Assembly: GCA_036395835.1 (NCBI GenBank)
Contig: DASWCW010000047.1
Span: 1 to 5,949 of the forward strand
Direction of reading: 5' to 3'
DNA length: 5,949 bases
Origin: AP-16 sp036395835
Lineage (GTDB): Bacteria > Pseudomonadota > Alphaproteobacteria > Rhizobiales > Xanthobacteraceae
The notes beneath the pieces were generated by a model, which worked only from the letters and a program-made list of their open reading frames with translations, did no database searches and was not told where the DNA came from. Positions 5,227 through 5,949 of the stretch are shown in pieces. How positions within the stretch are numbered: the first letter of the stretch is position 1; every line of letters begins with the position of its first letter. Position numbers and translations under genes: made by a program.

Positions 5227-5949
5227 ATGATCGAGAAGACCTACAACGCTTCCGAGCTGGAAGGACGCATCTACGCGTCCTGGGAGGCGGTCGGCGCCTT
5301 CCGGGCGGGCCGGCCGGAGCGCCGCGATGCGGCGCCGTATTCGATCGTCATTCCGCCGCCCAACGTCACTGGCTCGCTCCACATGGGGCATGCGCTCAAC
5401 AACACTCTACAGGACGTGCTGGTGCGGTTCGAGCGCATGCGCGGACGCGACGTGCTCTGGCAGCCCGGCACCGATCATGCCGGGATCGCGACCCAGATGG
5501 TGGTCGAGCGCCAGCTGATGGAGCGCCAGGAGCCGGGCCGGCGCGCCATGGGTCGCGAGGCCTTCGTCAAGCGCGTGTGGGAATGGAAGGAGGAATCCGG
5601 CGGCACCATCACCCGGCAGCTCAGGCGATTGGGCGCGTCGTGCGATTGGTCGCGGGAGCGCTTCACCATGGACGAAGCGCTGTCGCGCGCCGTGCTCAAA
5701 GTGTTCGTGGAGCTCTACAAGGCCGGCCTGATCTACAAGGACAAGCGGCTGGTCCATTGGGACCCCAAGCTCTTGACCGCGCTCGCCGACATCGAGGTGC
5801 AGCAGGTCGAGGTCAAGGGCCAGCTGTGGTATTTCAAATATCCGCTGGAGGGGCTCGACAACGCCTTCATCACCGTCGCGACCACGCGGCCCGAGACCAT
5901 GCTGGGCGACACCGCGGTCGCCGTGCATCCGGACGACGAGCGCTACCGG
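5227..5949 (+). CDS. valS: Valyl-tRNA synthetase, N-terminal quarter (right edge cuts it)
   Basis: Class I aminoacyl-tRNA synthetase that charges tRNA-Val with valine in the cytoplasm. The frame is open from ATG 5227 to the end of the window, 241 codons; the full protein is usually 900-960 residues. It opens with MIEKTYNASELEGRIYASWE. PPPNVTG follows at 43-49, the HIGH signature as HMGH at 52-55, and WQPGTDHAGIATQ at 78-90, the class I ATP-site pattern in its ValS form. WEWKEESGGTI and GASCDWSRERFTMD come next, then the start of the CP1 editing domain with TTRPETMLGDTAVAVHPDD (219-237), where mischarged threonine is removed. KMSKS and the anticodon-binding domain lie beyond the edge. The start is chosen by homology; the upstream GCGAGCG is a weak ribosome site. 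Leu, Ile and Val synthetases are related, but these segments match ValS best. Confidence 0.96.
   Translation, partial: MIEKTYNASELEGRIYASWEAVGAFRAGRPERRDAAPYSIVIPPPNVTGSLHMGHALNNTLQDVLVRFERMRGRDVLWQPGTDHAGIATQMVVERQLMERQEPGRRAMGREAFVKRVWEWKEESGGTITRQLRRLGASCDWSRERFTMDEALSRAVLKVFVELYKAGLIYKDKRLVHWDPKLLTALADIEVQQVEVKGQLWYFKYPLEGLDNAFITVATTRPETMLGDTAVAVHPDDERYR

Noticed and set aside
4630..5391. A 253-codon minus-strand frame over the PopZ-like gene and valS
   Set aside because: Antisense shadow; it overlaps two recognised genes and shows no family motif.

Overview
The window looks like core chromosome of a GC-rich alphaproteobacterium, most likely Rhizobiales of the Bradyrhizobium/Nitrobacteraceae-Xanthobacteraceae type. 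This is inferred from the strong GC third-position bias, from ValS, TolC and PopZ-type proteins that read like those of that group, and from the gene order methyltransferase - tolC - PopZ-like (DUF2497) - valS, which I recall as common there. No RNA gene, insertion sequence, CRISPR array or phage gene is visible.

Left part (1-1801): a minus-strand ABC-transporter periplasmic binding protein with a Tat signal runs off the left edge. About 180 bases separate it from a divergent plus-strand gene for a small DUF2892-type membrane protein. That gene converges, with a 22-base gap, on a minus-strand gene for a small Cys-rich (zinc-ribbon-like) protein that has a strong Shine-Dalgarno sequence and a good sigma-70-like promoter.

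Right part (2045-5949), all on the plus strand: a divergent protein-L-isoaspartate O-methyltransferase family protein, a TolC-family outer-membrane channel, a PopZ-like polar organising protein, and the first quarter of valyl-tRNA synthetase. They share a strand but are separated by gaps of about 120-210 bases, several holding hairpins or promoter-like sites, so they may not be one tight operon. Their roles (protein repair or methylation, export channel, cell pole, translation) do not form one pathway.

The most notable feature is that tolC is broken. Its first and second halves are in different frames, and restoring one base near 3500-3502 would rejoin them into a normal protein of about 473 residues. 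Both halves are otherwise well conserved, so this is a recent mutation or a sequence error. The next point is that the methyltransferase lacks the signature motifs of true isoaspartyl repair enzymes. I found no convincing undescribed multi-gene system; the rest is ordinary housekeeping sequence with some unexplained hairpins in the gene leaders.
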